A stretch of DNA of 64,000 bases from Arctopsyche grandis. Lineage: Eukaryota > Arthropoda > Insecta > Trichoptera > Hydropsychidae. Where the stretch lies: positions 12,324,079 through 12,388,078 of the forward strand of contig NC_135356.1 in the NCBI RefSeq assembly GCF_051622035.1, given 5' to 3'. Both the position numbers and the translations under genes were made by a program. Below the pieces are notes generated by a model. The model saw only the letters and a list, made by a program, of their open reading frames with translations, searched no databases and had not been told where the DNA came from. Shown here piece by piece: positions 1-15,500 of the stretch; within the stretch, counting starts at the first letter, position 1; the number at the start of each line of letters is the position of its first letter.

Positions 1-3000
1 TGTAATCTATAAATCAATAAAAATCATTAAAAAAAAAAAAAACCAACAACAATTAATAATACACTTAATAATTCGATCATACCTGATGGCACTTTCTGTG
101 CTGGTATCGAACAGTAGCGACGGAGACCTGACTCCGGCGTCGACTGAAACTGTCGCCGATCCAGATAAGCCGTGCAGTTGTAACACTTTCTTGTGATACA
201 GCTGAATGAAAACAGTTTTATTAAATAGAATATAATCATTTCGGACACTGACGGAAACAGTGCACTTACTTTCATGCTGAACTTGTTCGGTAGGACGTTC
301 ATGATAATCAACTGTCCCATGAAAGTGACACAAAGTTGGACAGGACTTGAATTCTCCACTAAAACAATAATCGTCAAGGGGCTCAGATCGTTTTGATGTT
401 TTAACTTCAACGTTGTGATGCCAGCTTTTTCAATACAAATCCCTAAAATGACACGTCAAGAAGATCGGTCGTTAAAATTCGTATTGGAGCAATGCGTTAA
501 AGGAAAAATCATCAAGTGAAGGCAACTTATTTTTAATACTTCATATATAGCTTAAATGACTTGCAAGGAACACTAAACGCAATTGTTGTGCATAGCTTCA
601 GAACGGGGCTAACACTGAATGGCAGAAAAACAAAGTAGATGATATTCAGTAAGTCAGCTCATAATATTTAGATTACTCTCTAAAAATGGACAACAACATG
701 GTGGAGGGAGTTAATCATTTCAGATATCTTGGGTGAAATTTGTGAAAATAACCAGGAAATTCACGCCATAGTGAAGCAAGCAAGAGCTGCATTCTTAAAA
801 ATGAAAATTTTCTAACCATACGTAATCTCAGCATAACACTCTGACTAAGACTTCTACAATGCTACGCTTTCAGCGTCTTTCTGTATGGGACAGAAGCATG
901 GATCATGTGTAAAAAGCTGCAGATCTTTGAGATGTGGACATACAGAAGGATGCAAAGAATCTCATGGATGGCACGTAGAACCAATGCCGAAGTACTGGCC
1001 CTGATGGGTAAACATGTCGAAGTGCTCAACAATGTGAAAAGGCACCAATTAAGGTATCTTGGAAATGTGACGCTGAACCAAAAATACGATCTCCTGCACC
1101 TAGTAATCCCAGGAAAAATTGTAGACCAACGCAGTCGGAGCCAGCGGAAAATATCACGGTTGAAGAATATTCCTCAGCACCCGAGGACTATTCAGAGCAG
1201 CCATGGACAGAGTACGGATGGAAATTCTGGTTGCCAACGTTTTAGGAGGACAGGGGTATACGAAGAAGCAGATATATATATGGGAAATATATAATGAAAA
1301 GAGTACTTGACGGATGGAAAGGTGGCATAACAATAGGCGACAGAAAGATTTATAATATAAGATTTGCGGACGACACAGCGTTGATGGCTGGCAATGGGGA
1401 TGAAATGGCTAAACTACTTCCTAGAATAGAAATAGAAGATAAACACCTGGATCTAGAGATAAACGAAAATCTTAATAATTGATAGATTCGAGTCTCTCAT
1501 AAAGTACAATGCTTTATAAGACTATGAGGAAGTAAACGATTTAATCCGAAAAAAGAATAGGATTGGCGAAACCAGCAATGATCAGTCTGACAAGGATATG
1601 GAAAAACCGTTATGTTCGGTGCGATCTTGGGTGCTCCTCATTGCATTGTATGGAGTTGAGACATGGACGCTTAAAATGAGAGAAAGAAGCATGTTAGATG
1701 CCTTCGAAATGTGGTGTTGAATCGCAAGACGCCCGAATATCTCCACCCTCAAAAGGCTGACAATTCAGTTAGAAGCTCTCCACAACATGTAGGAAAAGGA
1801 TTCTTTCCTACTTTGACCATATTGCCACAAAGAATGTGGAGAGTGAGAGGGCGATCTCCCATAAGATGGACAGACCAAAATAAAGAACTGACAGGATTAT
1901 CCCTAAACGCTGCTTTCAACTTAGCACAGAACCGGTAGGAGTGGAGGCAGATCATCTACTGGATATCAGATGACTAATGACCATGACACTTGTATTGACC
2001 AAACGAGAAAGAGGAATAACATGCTTTTTATAATACAATATAAATAGTATATTTTATTTGCCGAGTTATTTTTCCCAATTTTCAGCAGTCTAGATGTAAC
2101 AAGTTTAAAAACTACTGGTATATATGTAGTATTATAAACATATTATATATATGATGATTATATTCTAATTGAGGGATTGTTTAATTTGAGATCGTAACGT
2201 TCTATTATTGTATTTGTTTTATATTCATGTTAGTTTTGTTTTTTTTTTTATTTTCATATAATAGTATACTTTTTTCTTTTTTTGTTTAGCCATAGTCTAC
2301 ATACTATGTATTGTCTCTATGGCAAAATTGTAATAAATAATGATTGCCACACAAGATAAAATAACACACAAGTTGCCTTTACTGGTTGAAAAAAAAAACA
2401 AAAAGCACCTTCAGATAATTTCCAATTGCCTAAATTCACCGTCAATCTAAGAAGATTTTTTTTATTCGGCATCCTCCAAGAATACAAATGACATTTCCTC
2501 GACTCCAGTATAATATTTTCTTCAGTCTCGATCTGACCGAATTTGAGACTCATATTGGTATCATTACATATCAAATACTTGGTGATCATCATGTCTGCCT
2601 TCATATTAGCGCAATCGTCACAAATCTGTTTTTCTTTAATGACAGCATCGTCAATGGAAGGCTGAAACGTAACACGATTTCGTAAGTACGAGAACAACCA
2701 CTCGAACAGCTGCAAGGTAAAAATTGAAGTTACCGGTATACTCGACGACAAGATGTCCTGCCAGAGTTTGTATGACACATAGAGCATATGAGCGTGTTGA
2801 GGACCACCACGTATGTTCAATTGTCGGGCGTGAATCAAAGATCCAGCCGCATCGTCATAGCCTTCACCCTTCCAAAAGTTGATTGAAGTATCGGTACAAT
2901 CGACTATCCTATCGAGTAGCATATCGCCGTCGTTTATTACGTCACAACTGAAACCGAGACATCAAATATTAAAATAAAATAAAGCAAATATTATATAATA

Positions 3001-6000
3001 TACATATATGTATACAGTGTACTCTCGATTATCGATATATGGTTGATTAGTGGGATGCTTCGTCAAAGAAAGGTTCACTTCAGAACACAAATCATTCAAA
3101 GAGCGTATTACATCATGTGGAAATGCATCAGAAACTCATACAATAACGACTAATATTATCACTTATCGTTACCATTTCAACCATTCAATTCTAAATTCAT
3201 ACATCCTCTTTTATTAAGGATCTTGGTATATTACTTAATAATAAACTCGATTACTTTGAAAATATTTTCTTCATTATTAATAAAGTATATAAATCTCTTG
3301 GATTCCTACTGCGCTCAACTAAACCCTTTAGTGATCCTGATATACTTAAATTACTTTATTTTTCCCTTGTAAGATCTCACCTTGAATTTGCCTAAATTAT
3401 TTGGTCACCTTTTTATATACATAGGTATATCCCATATTAATTGTATTGAAAAAGTCCAACTAAAATTTATCAAATCCTTACGCTGCCATTTTCCTATCTA
3501 CGCCCATACTAGTGTTCTCGATATTTTAAAACTCCTATCCTTTAACAATCTTTCTGTCAGGCGACGACTCACTGATGCTACATTCCATTTTAAGCTCCTA
3601 AATGGTTTCCTTGATTGTCCCGATTTACTGGGTAAGGTTGGTTTCAGGATCCCAGTTAGGTATTCTAAACACGTTGCACTCTTTTCACTGAATCCTTTCA
3701 AAACCAATTCCCTAAAATATTCCTATCTACAGCGTGTTTATCGTATGTTTAACGGGGGGCTGAACGACGTAGATCTATTAGGTATTTCTTTGCATCAATT
3801 CAGGACTGCCATCGGGAGAGTTTTGATTGATTGATCCATTTCTATTTCTATTATATAATATTTATCCAATATTATATCACTCTATGTTTAGTTATGCACT
3901 GTTCTATTCAGTCATGTTTTAATTTTTGTTATTTTCTTTTGAATTTGTTTGTCTCTATGTACCATTTTATGTAATTTGTAAAAATCTATAATTGTGCTCA
4001 GATGTTATTTTGTTACATTTATTCTTTATTTTTATGCATTTCTACATCTGTTGTCTATTAATTTTTCTATAAATAAATTAAATTAAACTTTTATTAATTG
4101 ACAGAGCAAAAAACCTAGATCATCTAAGGGGACTGAAATTAAAAATTTTCCTATTAATTATTCTAACCAAAAAGGAGTATGGATGGATAGAGAGATCTTT
4201 GAAGGTTGGTTCAAGACTAAATTGGTTTCTGAAGTGAGAGAAATTAAAAAAAAAAATAAAGGGTTGCCACAGAAAGTCAATAAAACAGATTTACCGTGCT
4301 GTGGTTCTCAAAACCCTTGCTGAAGAAGATAATGACTTGAATAGTAAAATTTTGGTTCAAAGTAAAGCCAATAACACTGGTTCAAACATGGAGAAAGATT
4401 TTTCCTAACGTGGAAATAGATTTATCAGATTTTGAAAAGACCGAGGCAAGTAGTACATCTGAAATATGCAGATTAATAGAAAATTTAAAATGTTGATTGG
4501 GAAAATTAAGGAGTGGTTTGATCGCGATTCAAACGAGCAAGGGTTTTAATGCATGAGTGATGCGGATGTTCGAGTAACAATATAAACCATATTAAAAATT
4601 GACAGTTTGGATTATCTGTGTTTTTCAATTATCTGGTGCCATACTGCCCAGCATTAGCTTGGCTAATCGATAGTACACTGTATTATAACAATAATTATCA
4701 TATACACCTTATATCAGAATCGAATTTAAACATTGCCGTATCGCTATTCCAAATATTGGACTGCAAATGGGTGGAGATCAAAGCTAGACTGCAGAATATG
4801 TGCGGCGTCGGTAGGCATCCGTCAGATTTGAATAATTTCAAAGAGTCTATAAGAGGTGGTAATGATCTGCAAATGTTTAGAAATAAACGGTATTAAAAGA
4901 ATACATACAACTAAAATGTAATTTTAATCGTTACTGACCTTTGTCGGTAGTTGTTGTATAAATTTAATTCAGCTGAAGAAATATCGACGGCCATTTGGAA
5001 CTTCGGAACTAAGTTTGGAGTGAAATAAGAGTCGATTCGAAGACAGGCGGCTAAAGCTTGAGGTCTTACAGGGAAAGATAATTCTTTTGCCTCTAGATCT
5101 GAGAGTACAGGTTTGATTGAATCCTAGTGTGTGAAAATAAAACGTTAATAATACTAATAATCGAATTATCACAATAAAAATTAATATATAATATGTATGT
5201 ATGTATGAATGTAAGTACAAAGTACTTAAGGTGATATTTTTTTCTCGGAAAAGTGCATATATTGAATGAAAAGTGAGCCGAATCTCGGATGGACTGATCC
5301 AATTCGTAATTCATGATCGTGAATATCAACTCATGCAAATCATTTCATGATTACATATTTGTAAGGGAGAGAATAGGAAAAGTGGGTCTTATATGTATGT
5401 ATGTATATCTTCATATTGTCTTTGTCAAATGAAATGGAATATAAAATTGGTATATGTACGTACGAAAGAACAATACGACTCCTTGTTGAAATGGACCACT
5501 CTTTTCTGTATTCGTTTCTGTGCAATGTCGCTGTCGTTCAAATGCATCACGACGCGCCACATCGAAGACAAAACCGTACCTAAACGGACAAACCATCGTA
5601 ATGAAACATGAAATATAAGACGCAAGACGCAAAATAAAGAATATCTTACAATGATCAAACTTCGAATAGTCCAACTTGACACGGTCGTCTTGCTTGATAT
5701 AAAACTTTGCATAGTAATGGAAGCCGTTGGTAATGTCGCAGTAATACTCCAGAGTGCACACGACAGATTCGTTCAAAGATATTTTCTTCTCACTTTCGTT
5801 GGTAATCTAAAATAAATAGAACAATAATCAAAACAACATTTAAAATTTGAAATTTGTTTGATTCGATGCATACTTGAAAGGGCACTGGAAAACTGTGGAC
5901 ACGGGTTATGGCCCGAGGCTGGGGATAACGCCATACTAGACCGTTCAATCCGATGAAAACTTGGTAAGGCAAAGGATAACCAATTCCGCCGTGTATGAAC

Positions 6001-6510
6001 TTGAATGCTCCAGCTCTGTATAATGGCCGTAAAAAAATCATTTTAGTTATATAATAAAATAAAAAAATGTATAATATGTATTACATATAAATATATAACC
6101 GTAGATCGTCTTTATAGTGTTGATCATACGCTGTGACTTGGTTCCATAAACAAGGTAGTCCAATTGCGTATATATTTTCTTTAGATTTATTAGCGGTGTT
6201 AGAATTCGCAGTTCTATTAGATGACTCCATCTACATAAATCGAATAACAAATATACATACATATAGTATTACTGTAAAACCACATATAATTTTATAAATC
6301 CCGGCATTTAACATGATGTATAAAATAGGTAATCAAGTAAGAAAAGTATTCGGATACGCTTAATATTGCAACTATTTCATTTTTACAATTCAGCTAAATC
6401 TGATACATGCAAAACGATACCGAGGAACAGCACGTCATCATTTGGTGTCATACTTGGCCAAATTCGATTGGCCTCCATAATGGCCTCCATAAAAATCATT
6501 TATAATTGTG

Positions 6511-6602
<92 letters not shown>

Positions 6603-9600
6603 CAATATATTTATATATAAAAGGGTAAAAGGAAGACCGCAGGGCAGATGGATGGATGGAAATTAGGAAAATGTGTAAGGTGAGATGGATGAGAGTTGCG
6701 CAAAACAGAGACGAGTGGAAGCGTGTTAGAGAGGCCTTCATCCAGCAGTGGATGGTGAGCGGATGGCTGATGCTGATAATATGTATATACATATATATAT
6801 AAATAAACAAATGAAAAAATAAATTTGACCCGCGATAACAGGAAAATACCGAAATTTATATCATTAACAGTTAAAATATGAAATTAAAGATGTAGAGGGT
6901 ATAACATTCCTTAATCCTGACAAAAATGGATCGAAATTTCACAGAGTAATAGAAAAAAAATTTTTTTCAAATACCTTTTAAATATATTTAATTTTTTAAT
7001 GTGAAAAAAAAATTACTTACATATAAACAATATAAAACACAGATATAAAAATTGATTAATTAATTAAATAAATTTTCAATAGATAGCGGTAAATTCTCAG
7101 CCTAGAGGAAAAATTAGTAGCGATCAGTATATATAGAAATATTTTTCTTTTATTATTATATATTCGTATACGTTTTGGCAGTGGTTTAGTGGTTTGGTTG
7201 TGACGTATGTCGAATCGGAACGACTATTATAGTACGGCGAGCGTTATCTCAGACAGACAGAATAGCGATATTATATATACATATGATGGCGGTGACCGTC
7301 ACCGGACCGAATGTTAAAAAGTCGAAAATGTTCGTTTACCATGCACACATGTGAAAAACGGTTAGTATACATATCAGTGGCGTGCGGTAAAAGTCTCTCT
7401 CCCCCCCCCCCCCCCGTCGTACATCCTCACTTAATTTGCGCGAGCAGGATACAACAGGAACAGGCTTTTCCTCCAGTATTCAGCGCGCGCACATTAAACA
7501 AGGCTGTATGAAAAAAAGAGATAATTTCACCGCATGCCACTCATATATGTATATTATAAATACATAGTACCGTTTACCATGCACCCTTTTCTTTTGATCT
7601 TTCGACTTAAGATCTTTCAATTTTCGATCTTTGCCTTCCGATATTTGCGTTTTCGGGCTTTTCACTTTCGGTCCCGTGAGGTTAGACCCATATGATGGTA
7701 GTATAATATTTGGAAGGAGGATAAAGCAGTACATGTGTATATAGATTACCAGTGCATAATTGCAGTTCCAATAATTGAACACGCCCAGCAATATTTTTAT
7801 GTGTTCAGGGCTCAAGTCGATCAATAACCTGTCGGTCTGTACAAATATTCGTATCAAAGGTGATTTCGACGACTTGCCCATATGTTGCCACATCTCCCAA
7901 ATTATATTCACATCAAACCTAAAATAATTGAATATTGATTAAAAATTAATAATAGCACGCCACTTAAGACAATTTTTTTTCAAACTCACCCGATCGTCCA
8001 AGGGTTTATCAAAATTTTCGTTTGACGGTCGTCGGTTTTTCTCAATGACACCGCTAAAGAATCTATTAAGCCGAGATTGGTGATTTTTTCCGGTCTGACG
8101 TTTAGCGCTATGCTGTGTTTGTACGATGAAAAACTAAGGAGCAGTTCGAAGTCGATTTGGTCTTGGACGATCATCGCGAAAACAACTTGAGACATAGTCA
8201 AATCTATACTAGAATACGACACTGAAAACAAAATGAAATTTAATATTAAACTTTTAAATATTAATGTATCATAAATAGTAAGCAATTTACTTAAAAATTT
8301 CTTCAACGCTTCAAGATACGACTGAATATTTTCGCTTGTCGTTGATGTACTTTCTGTTTTAACTTTGGAATACGGTGAGCCTAGTAACTATAAAACAATT
8401 CAAAATTACATATATTGTACGTAAATTTATAATACTGATTTTTATATAAAATATATAACATATGAATATAAATAAAAAAAAACATACGAGTTTCTTGATT
8501 TTATTCAATTTCAATATACGATCCAACGAAGATGTGATTCGAATAGGACATTTGATATCAATTTTAATAAAATCTTTTTTTCCTACACCTGAAATGAAAT
8601 AAAATGTACCATTGATTTTTATATAATATTATAATTATGTCAGTATATAAAAAATAAATTATAACTCACACTTTTCACGTTTGACGGTCAAAAAAGCTGG
8701 AGATATTCCACTGAGAGGATCCGAAGTGCCTGACTTCGTTTCGAATAAAGCAATCAAAAAGTCGTTTGATTTTGGTAAGCCTTCACGCAAGCAATCATCG
8801 CCGAGGCTCAAAGACACGTGAAAAATTGAAAACTAAAATCAATTATATTATATGTATATACATATATACCTATACAAATGTAGATGTATTTCAAAATACG
8901 CATTTCAAAAAGTCGATGTCTAACCTGGCTTTTGGTCACAAAGTGATGATTCGAGAATGAAAAGTTAGGTTGATGAACGACGGCATATAGCAACGGTTTC
9001 GAATGAAAGTTCTGAACGGTTCGTTCACCTTTGTCATCTTTTGAGTCAGTATTTTCCTGAAGATGCAATAAATTTCAATTGAAATATCGTCAAACACCAA
9101 ATACTACGTGATAAATGTTGTTAAAATTTCACTCACAATTACAGAAGGAAAATTAACATCAGATGTGAATATCTCAAAAATATTCAAACTGATTTTGCCA
9201 AATGTTATAAACACATCGAAGTAATCTGCCGATGGTGACAATCTGAAAAAACGTTTGGAAAAGGGTTTTCAATATTTTAAAAATGAACTTCAGCAAAATA
9301 AGTAAACTGTCGTCACTTTGTGATGCACACATGTATCTGTATAATAAAAACTGATACCTATCTATAGCACTTTTGGAAGAATTTGAACTTTTCACTGCAT
9401 ATTTGGGTGAACCTTTACTAGTGCCAGTAAAATTTGACATCATATCACTAACTATACCAGTATCCACAGACGTGGGCGTATTTCGTTCAATGTTAAAATT
9501 TGATTCTGAAAATTAAGCACAAAAACAAAATTTAAAAATAATTTCAATAATAAAATTGCGCAATCGTTAAATAATTACCTCTAAAGTGTTTTATGAACAC

Positions 9601-12484
9601 TGTATTATTTATATACTTATAATACGAACACACCGAAACACCAAATCTTTCCAATTCGTTGGAATTAGGATCTGACTCCGCCTCAGAACTGAAATTATAA
9701 ATGAAACATGAAAGATGCACTCTGAATACTATATTCGAATTGTAATTAAGTTCAAAGTTCATTACATTGACATTTTCTCTTTGATTTTTTTGATCACAAT
9801 TGAAAATTCGTCAGTTAATGTCTGAACCAATTTGAATTGCGGAATTGATAAATATATTTCAATATCGGAGACGATGCTGACATCTATAGTCGGACCGCAT
9901 ACCAGTTCCGAATGATGGAATATCGACAAAGCCAACACCATACACACGTCGACCCTGAAATTGCACAGAAATGATTAAAATACACACCGTCCGATATTCA
10001 AAAGTACGTATACAAATGATAAAATATATACTTTTCTAGAATATTCACGGTGTACGGTGAGCTCGACTGTTTCGACAGTGTGCTGTTCCACTGAAGGGCA
10101 GGATTTTCACTGACCGTAGGCTGTGATTGTATCTGAACAAGAGATTGAATCAAAACTCGAAAACAGCACATAAAAATAACATACTAAATCGATTGCTTAC
10201 ATCTAATGCATAAGAATTTTCAATCTGTTGCCATTGAGTTGTATATAAACCGATTCCTTTAAGAGTGAATTGACATTGCCTGTCTTCTAATTCACTCCCC
10301 GGAATGTTGAGAAAACCTATTCTGGCCGCTTGCTGATAAAGATCGGGTCTCAGAGGTGATCTGTGATAAGATTCAATTTCAAAAATTATCTGTTTACTTT
10401 TTATTTTATTATATTACAATATTATACATACCTGCAGACAGGATTGTCGGCGACTGGAAGCAGACTTATTTGATCTATCTGAAAATTCAGAATTGTGTCA
10501 TCGATAAATTATTCAAAAAATGACATTCATGATTAGGACATTTGGAACCAGTATGTAGATGAAATGATCAAATGAAGGACAGTTTCAGTAATAAAAATTG
10601 GATAAAAAATTTAAGATCATTCGTCAATGGGTCGGACTATTTCCATGACCCGTGAATTGAAAATCTAAAGATTTCAATTTAAGTTTATCCTGTTTCGTCT
10701 GTTGTTGATAGAATCAGGAGTTCAAATATTTCTCTAGACTGTGGAAAAAATCGATAAGAGGTACATATATGAAAAAGAAAAGACTCACCTGTAATATAAG
10801 CGCGTTTTCCGTATTAGCATTGTCACCTAATGAAACAACGGGCATTATGATTCTAGTATGATATCCTTCAAAGTAGCATAAAGCGAGTTTCTGAGAATCC
10901 CAAGACTTGGCACTGGAAAAAACGATAACAATAAAACAAAGAAATTTTTTTAAAACAATGAAAAAGTGAAAAAAAAAAAACACTGACATGCTTCTAGAAA
11001 CATTTCTTTCACGGATGCTATTGGGAAACGTGTTATTTTCCATACTAGTCATATGACATTTGACAGATGAATTTGATAACAATGATAGTAAGAACATAAA
11101 CGGCTCCAATGATTGCAGATTTAGAATTATATCCAAGGCCTGCAGTGAAATTTCGATTTCTGATATGAACAAATTGTCCGAAACCTAAAAATCAAAATTA
11201 ACACAAAAATATATGTACATACATATACAGCCGTGGATAAATTTACTAAGCCATTTGTAAAAAAGGGTTTTAACAGAATATACTTTGGTATTTGAACCTG
11301 CAACGCATCTTACTCTATTGCTTAATCGTACTTTTTTTCTTCCTTAGGTTATGGAAGTTTTTCTTTCTTAAATTCATACGATCGATGAAGAAAATTTGAT
11401 ATTTCATTCCCATCACTTCACCAGCTAGCTTAGAAGGTCCATGTCTGAGATTTGTAAAGACACGGTCGTTAAAATAAGATCAGTGTTTTCTTCTTTATTC
11501 TTTCTATTTTTGATCGATTTTTTATAGAACCAATCACACTGTATCTCTTTAAAGTCATTTGGACTGCATGTCGCCATAATTTAAGTTGTTTAAAATTTTT
11601 TTCTATCCCAACCCTTGAAAATGTATTAAAATAATCTGAGCCCTGTTCCCTTCACTCGATTTCATTTTTTTTTTTTTAATAATAAGCAACACAAGGTAGA
11701 GAAAGTAGGGTCAAACAATAAAGGAATATCTAGTACGATGCGATGTAGGTAGTGGTTGTTTCAAATACCCGAGTATTTTCGGTTAAAACCATTTATTACA
11801 GGTGCCCTGATGCATTTATTTATCCACGGTCGTATATTTTATACAATTTAATTTCATGTGAATATTTTATACGATTTCATTTCAATACTTACATGTAATT
11901 TGGGTTTCGATTTGCACATGTCACCCCACTTATTGTGCACACTGGAACATCTGAAAATTTACATAAAATAATATAAAAATCCTCACAGAATGTACGAGTA
12001 ATTTACAGAACGATAATTACCTGGCTCTTGTCACGTTGACGAATAAAAAACAATTATCGCCAGACGACTTTGGAATTTTAATCAGTTCTCTACCCTTGAG
12101 TATGATGCCACAAAAGTTGCCTAGTTCCCACGGATCACTGAAAGAGCATCTAGAAAAAAAATCACGATTTAAACCTAAATTTATTTACATCTACACAATC
12201 GCATACGTTTCTTCATGTATACCTTTTATAATGATGAATACTGGCCGTTACGACTTTCATATTCCACTTCAAATATTCAGGTTGTAAATCCAAGCTGGAC
12301 ACAATGTCATCGGCCGCAAACACCAGCTTTAATTCTTTACCATCATCACCACCAGATGAAGCATACGCTTTCATGCTAATCCGTGACACGGTCCATTGAA
12401 TCCACGCACTGATCGTAGACGTGTTTTTTCTAGCATCTATAAAATTTAAAATTTAATTAGTTTTTGTATAAATATTATAAATGT

Positions 12485-12582
<98 letters not shown>

Positions 12583-15500
12583 ATAACGGATTGTTAATAA
12601 GAAACCTTGATTTGCCAAGTTCGCAATATCTTCCACTCTATTGTCAATTTTATTCACATCGGCAATATCACAGCTGCTATCTACCAAATCGGAATCTCTG
12701 TAAAGAAATTAACAATTGTATATTAATAAAAGTCTAATCTGTTACGCAAATTATATAAAACTTGTGCAAATACTTTGAGAAATCTTCTTCTTGTAAGTTA
12801 TCGACAATGTTATCACTGTTGCTGATGTTGCGTTGCTTCCTGCCGTAATTGTTCACATCTTGCACGAGATGTATATTATAAGCCGTATCCTCGACGTTTT
12901 CGGAATATTTTTTTCTAGCGTGTATGTTCATTAAGATGCCGAGAAGTTCCAAATTACTGTGAATAATAGAATTCAGCAAGATCATCTGAAATGATTCGGT
13001 GCGAAAACAGTCAATAACTACAAGGAAATAAGGTATGTACATATGTGTGTATAATAATATGAGAAAATATTTGAAATTACCTGGATTTGGTTTAAAGACA
13101 CCGAAACGAACTCTGTATCTACATGTATGCAGATTCCGATAGATGTCAAACAACCTAAGACAACATCTGTATCCTAAACGATGGAAAAAACAATAAAAGG
13201 TGAAATTTACCAATTATGCCATCATCAGTGTACATAATGGCGAAATTGACAAGCATTGGTTTATTTCGTAAAAAAATTGACTAATTAAAGCCATATTTGA
13301 CTCTACACTCATTTAAATCTATTGACAATATCAACTTGATCGATTTGTCACTGAAAAAGCAAAGCTTTTTCTGATAGACTAGTAGTGTATGTATATATAA
13401 TAGTGCATTTATTGTTGTTTGTTAGATTAGTGGTTTTCAATCTTCCACAGCTACAAAGCAGTGAAATAAGAAGTAGTGCTTTGTTTATTATTTTTAAATT
13501 AAATACACATGAGCCGTTATAAATTCTTCTTCATTAAAACATTAAATATAATGTTGAGTTTAACAATATTTAAAAATAGTCGTGACCTGTAATATGTTTA
13601 TTCTACTTTTCCGAGATTCTGGACATATCGAATTAAAAGAAGCGATAACAATTTGTGAATTAAGTCTAATAGAAATAGTGTTTTTGGTACTGAAAATTGG
13701 ACTTTTACTACTTTCAAATATAGCGGCTCATATATTGAATACTATGACTAAAAACCACTGGTCTCCATATAATGGGTCAGATTCTAGTTTATCCATTTTT
13801 CTGGCATATGTAATTATATATGTATACTATTTTACAAATATACTTACGGTATTCGACAGATCAGAGGAAGCCAAGTTCAATTTAAATTTTGTGTTACTAT
13901 TGAAGAAAAATAAAATTAAATGTATTTAAGTATGTTTTTTTTTTTCATATTTACGATAAATGCAGTCAAACTTGTTTATTACGAAAATATTTCTATTAAT
14001 TAAGAAATTATATCAATACTTCGCGTTTCGTAATAACCAAGTTCAATAGTAATTTAATTAAAAAAAAAAAAATACCTTTTAATATTTATATTTTTTTCTA
14101 AATTGGTAGTATCTTGATTTTCACCCACTTTTGGAGTGTTTACCTTAAATTATAACATTGAAAATTGTAAGCAAATACAATTCAAGATATTTTACGATTT
14201 ATTTTTTTAAATTTACCAGTACGGAAGATTCTTTACACGACGCCGCATTCTCTTTGGAAACAAACTTTTCCCTTTGACATTCATTCTTCTTTTTTCCCAT
14301 CTTAGGAGTAAAACTAATAGTCAAATCCGACGAAAAAGGTTTGAGAATGTACGTTTCTTTGATTTTATTTTCAGCAACGTCATTTACAATCATTCTACAA
14401 CACGACAATGTGGAACAGCTGAAATCCTTCATCGCGACCGTCCAAGGATAGGAAATTTTGGCTAAAAAAAAAAATCATAAACATAACATTTTTGCACAAG
14501 ATTTGCACTGCAAAACTGCTCAATTCGACTCACTATGATCCCAAGCTTCACCAGGCAATTTAACGGGAAGGCCATATATGCAAAAGGGCAACAGGTTTTG
14601 CTTCAAACTAGAACTTTTTAGAAGAACGCTAGGCAACCTGAAATAACACATGCATACATAGAATGAAACGAAAGTATGATTTGAATTAAATTTAGCACTG
14701 AAATAATGCGATACCTTAGGATTAATACATTTTCACGCTTTTCCCCGTCGTAGTTCTTGGAAACGCTCTCTTTTATAGCATCGCCGACTAAATGAAAATC
14801 GAGCGCAGAAACGGCTTCGATTGGGAAATAAACTGTCACAATCTCCAACTCGAAGTATATGGCGACATTTTTGTGTTCGAAATATTTCTTAATAAAGCCA
14901 TCAAAGAAATACGACTCTTGTTTCGGCTCTTCTTTTTTATGCATAGACTGCAATATATATCATTAAAAAAATTTCATCAAATTAAATACTCTACTATGTA
15001 TATAAACAGATCAACTGAGTGGTGAAATCTCACCTGTAAAACATCTTTAGAATTGTTATTTGATTGTGGTGTGCTGTTGGGCGCACCGTGAATGTAATCT
15101 TTTTCTCTATCGGAGCTGGATTGGCCTAAGGAGATTCTGTTCAATGTTCTACTACTACCTCCGATTCGATTCTAAAATGCACATAAATATATAATGAAAC
15201 AATCAATACCTATATAACGACATGTCGCACTAAAAAGTTTTTATATTATGATATACAAGCGACGTATGTATTTAGACCGGAATATATGTACATATCAGCC
15301 GTATGCGATGGGTCTACCTCACGGGACCGAAAGTGAAATGGTCGAAAAAGCAAATATCGGAAGGCAAAGATCGAAAATCTAAAGATCTTAAGTCGGAAGA
15401 TCAAAAAAAAAGGGTACATGGTAAACGGTACTATGTATAAATAATATATATGAGTGGCATGCGGTGAAATTATCTCTCTTTTTGTCATATTCGTTAAATT

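Noticed and set aside
2715-2738. A mini-intron within VPS13B exon 53
   Set aside because: Only 24 bp, in frame, far below a spliceable length; read as coding.
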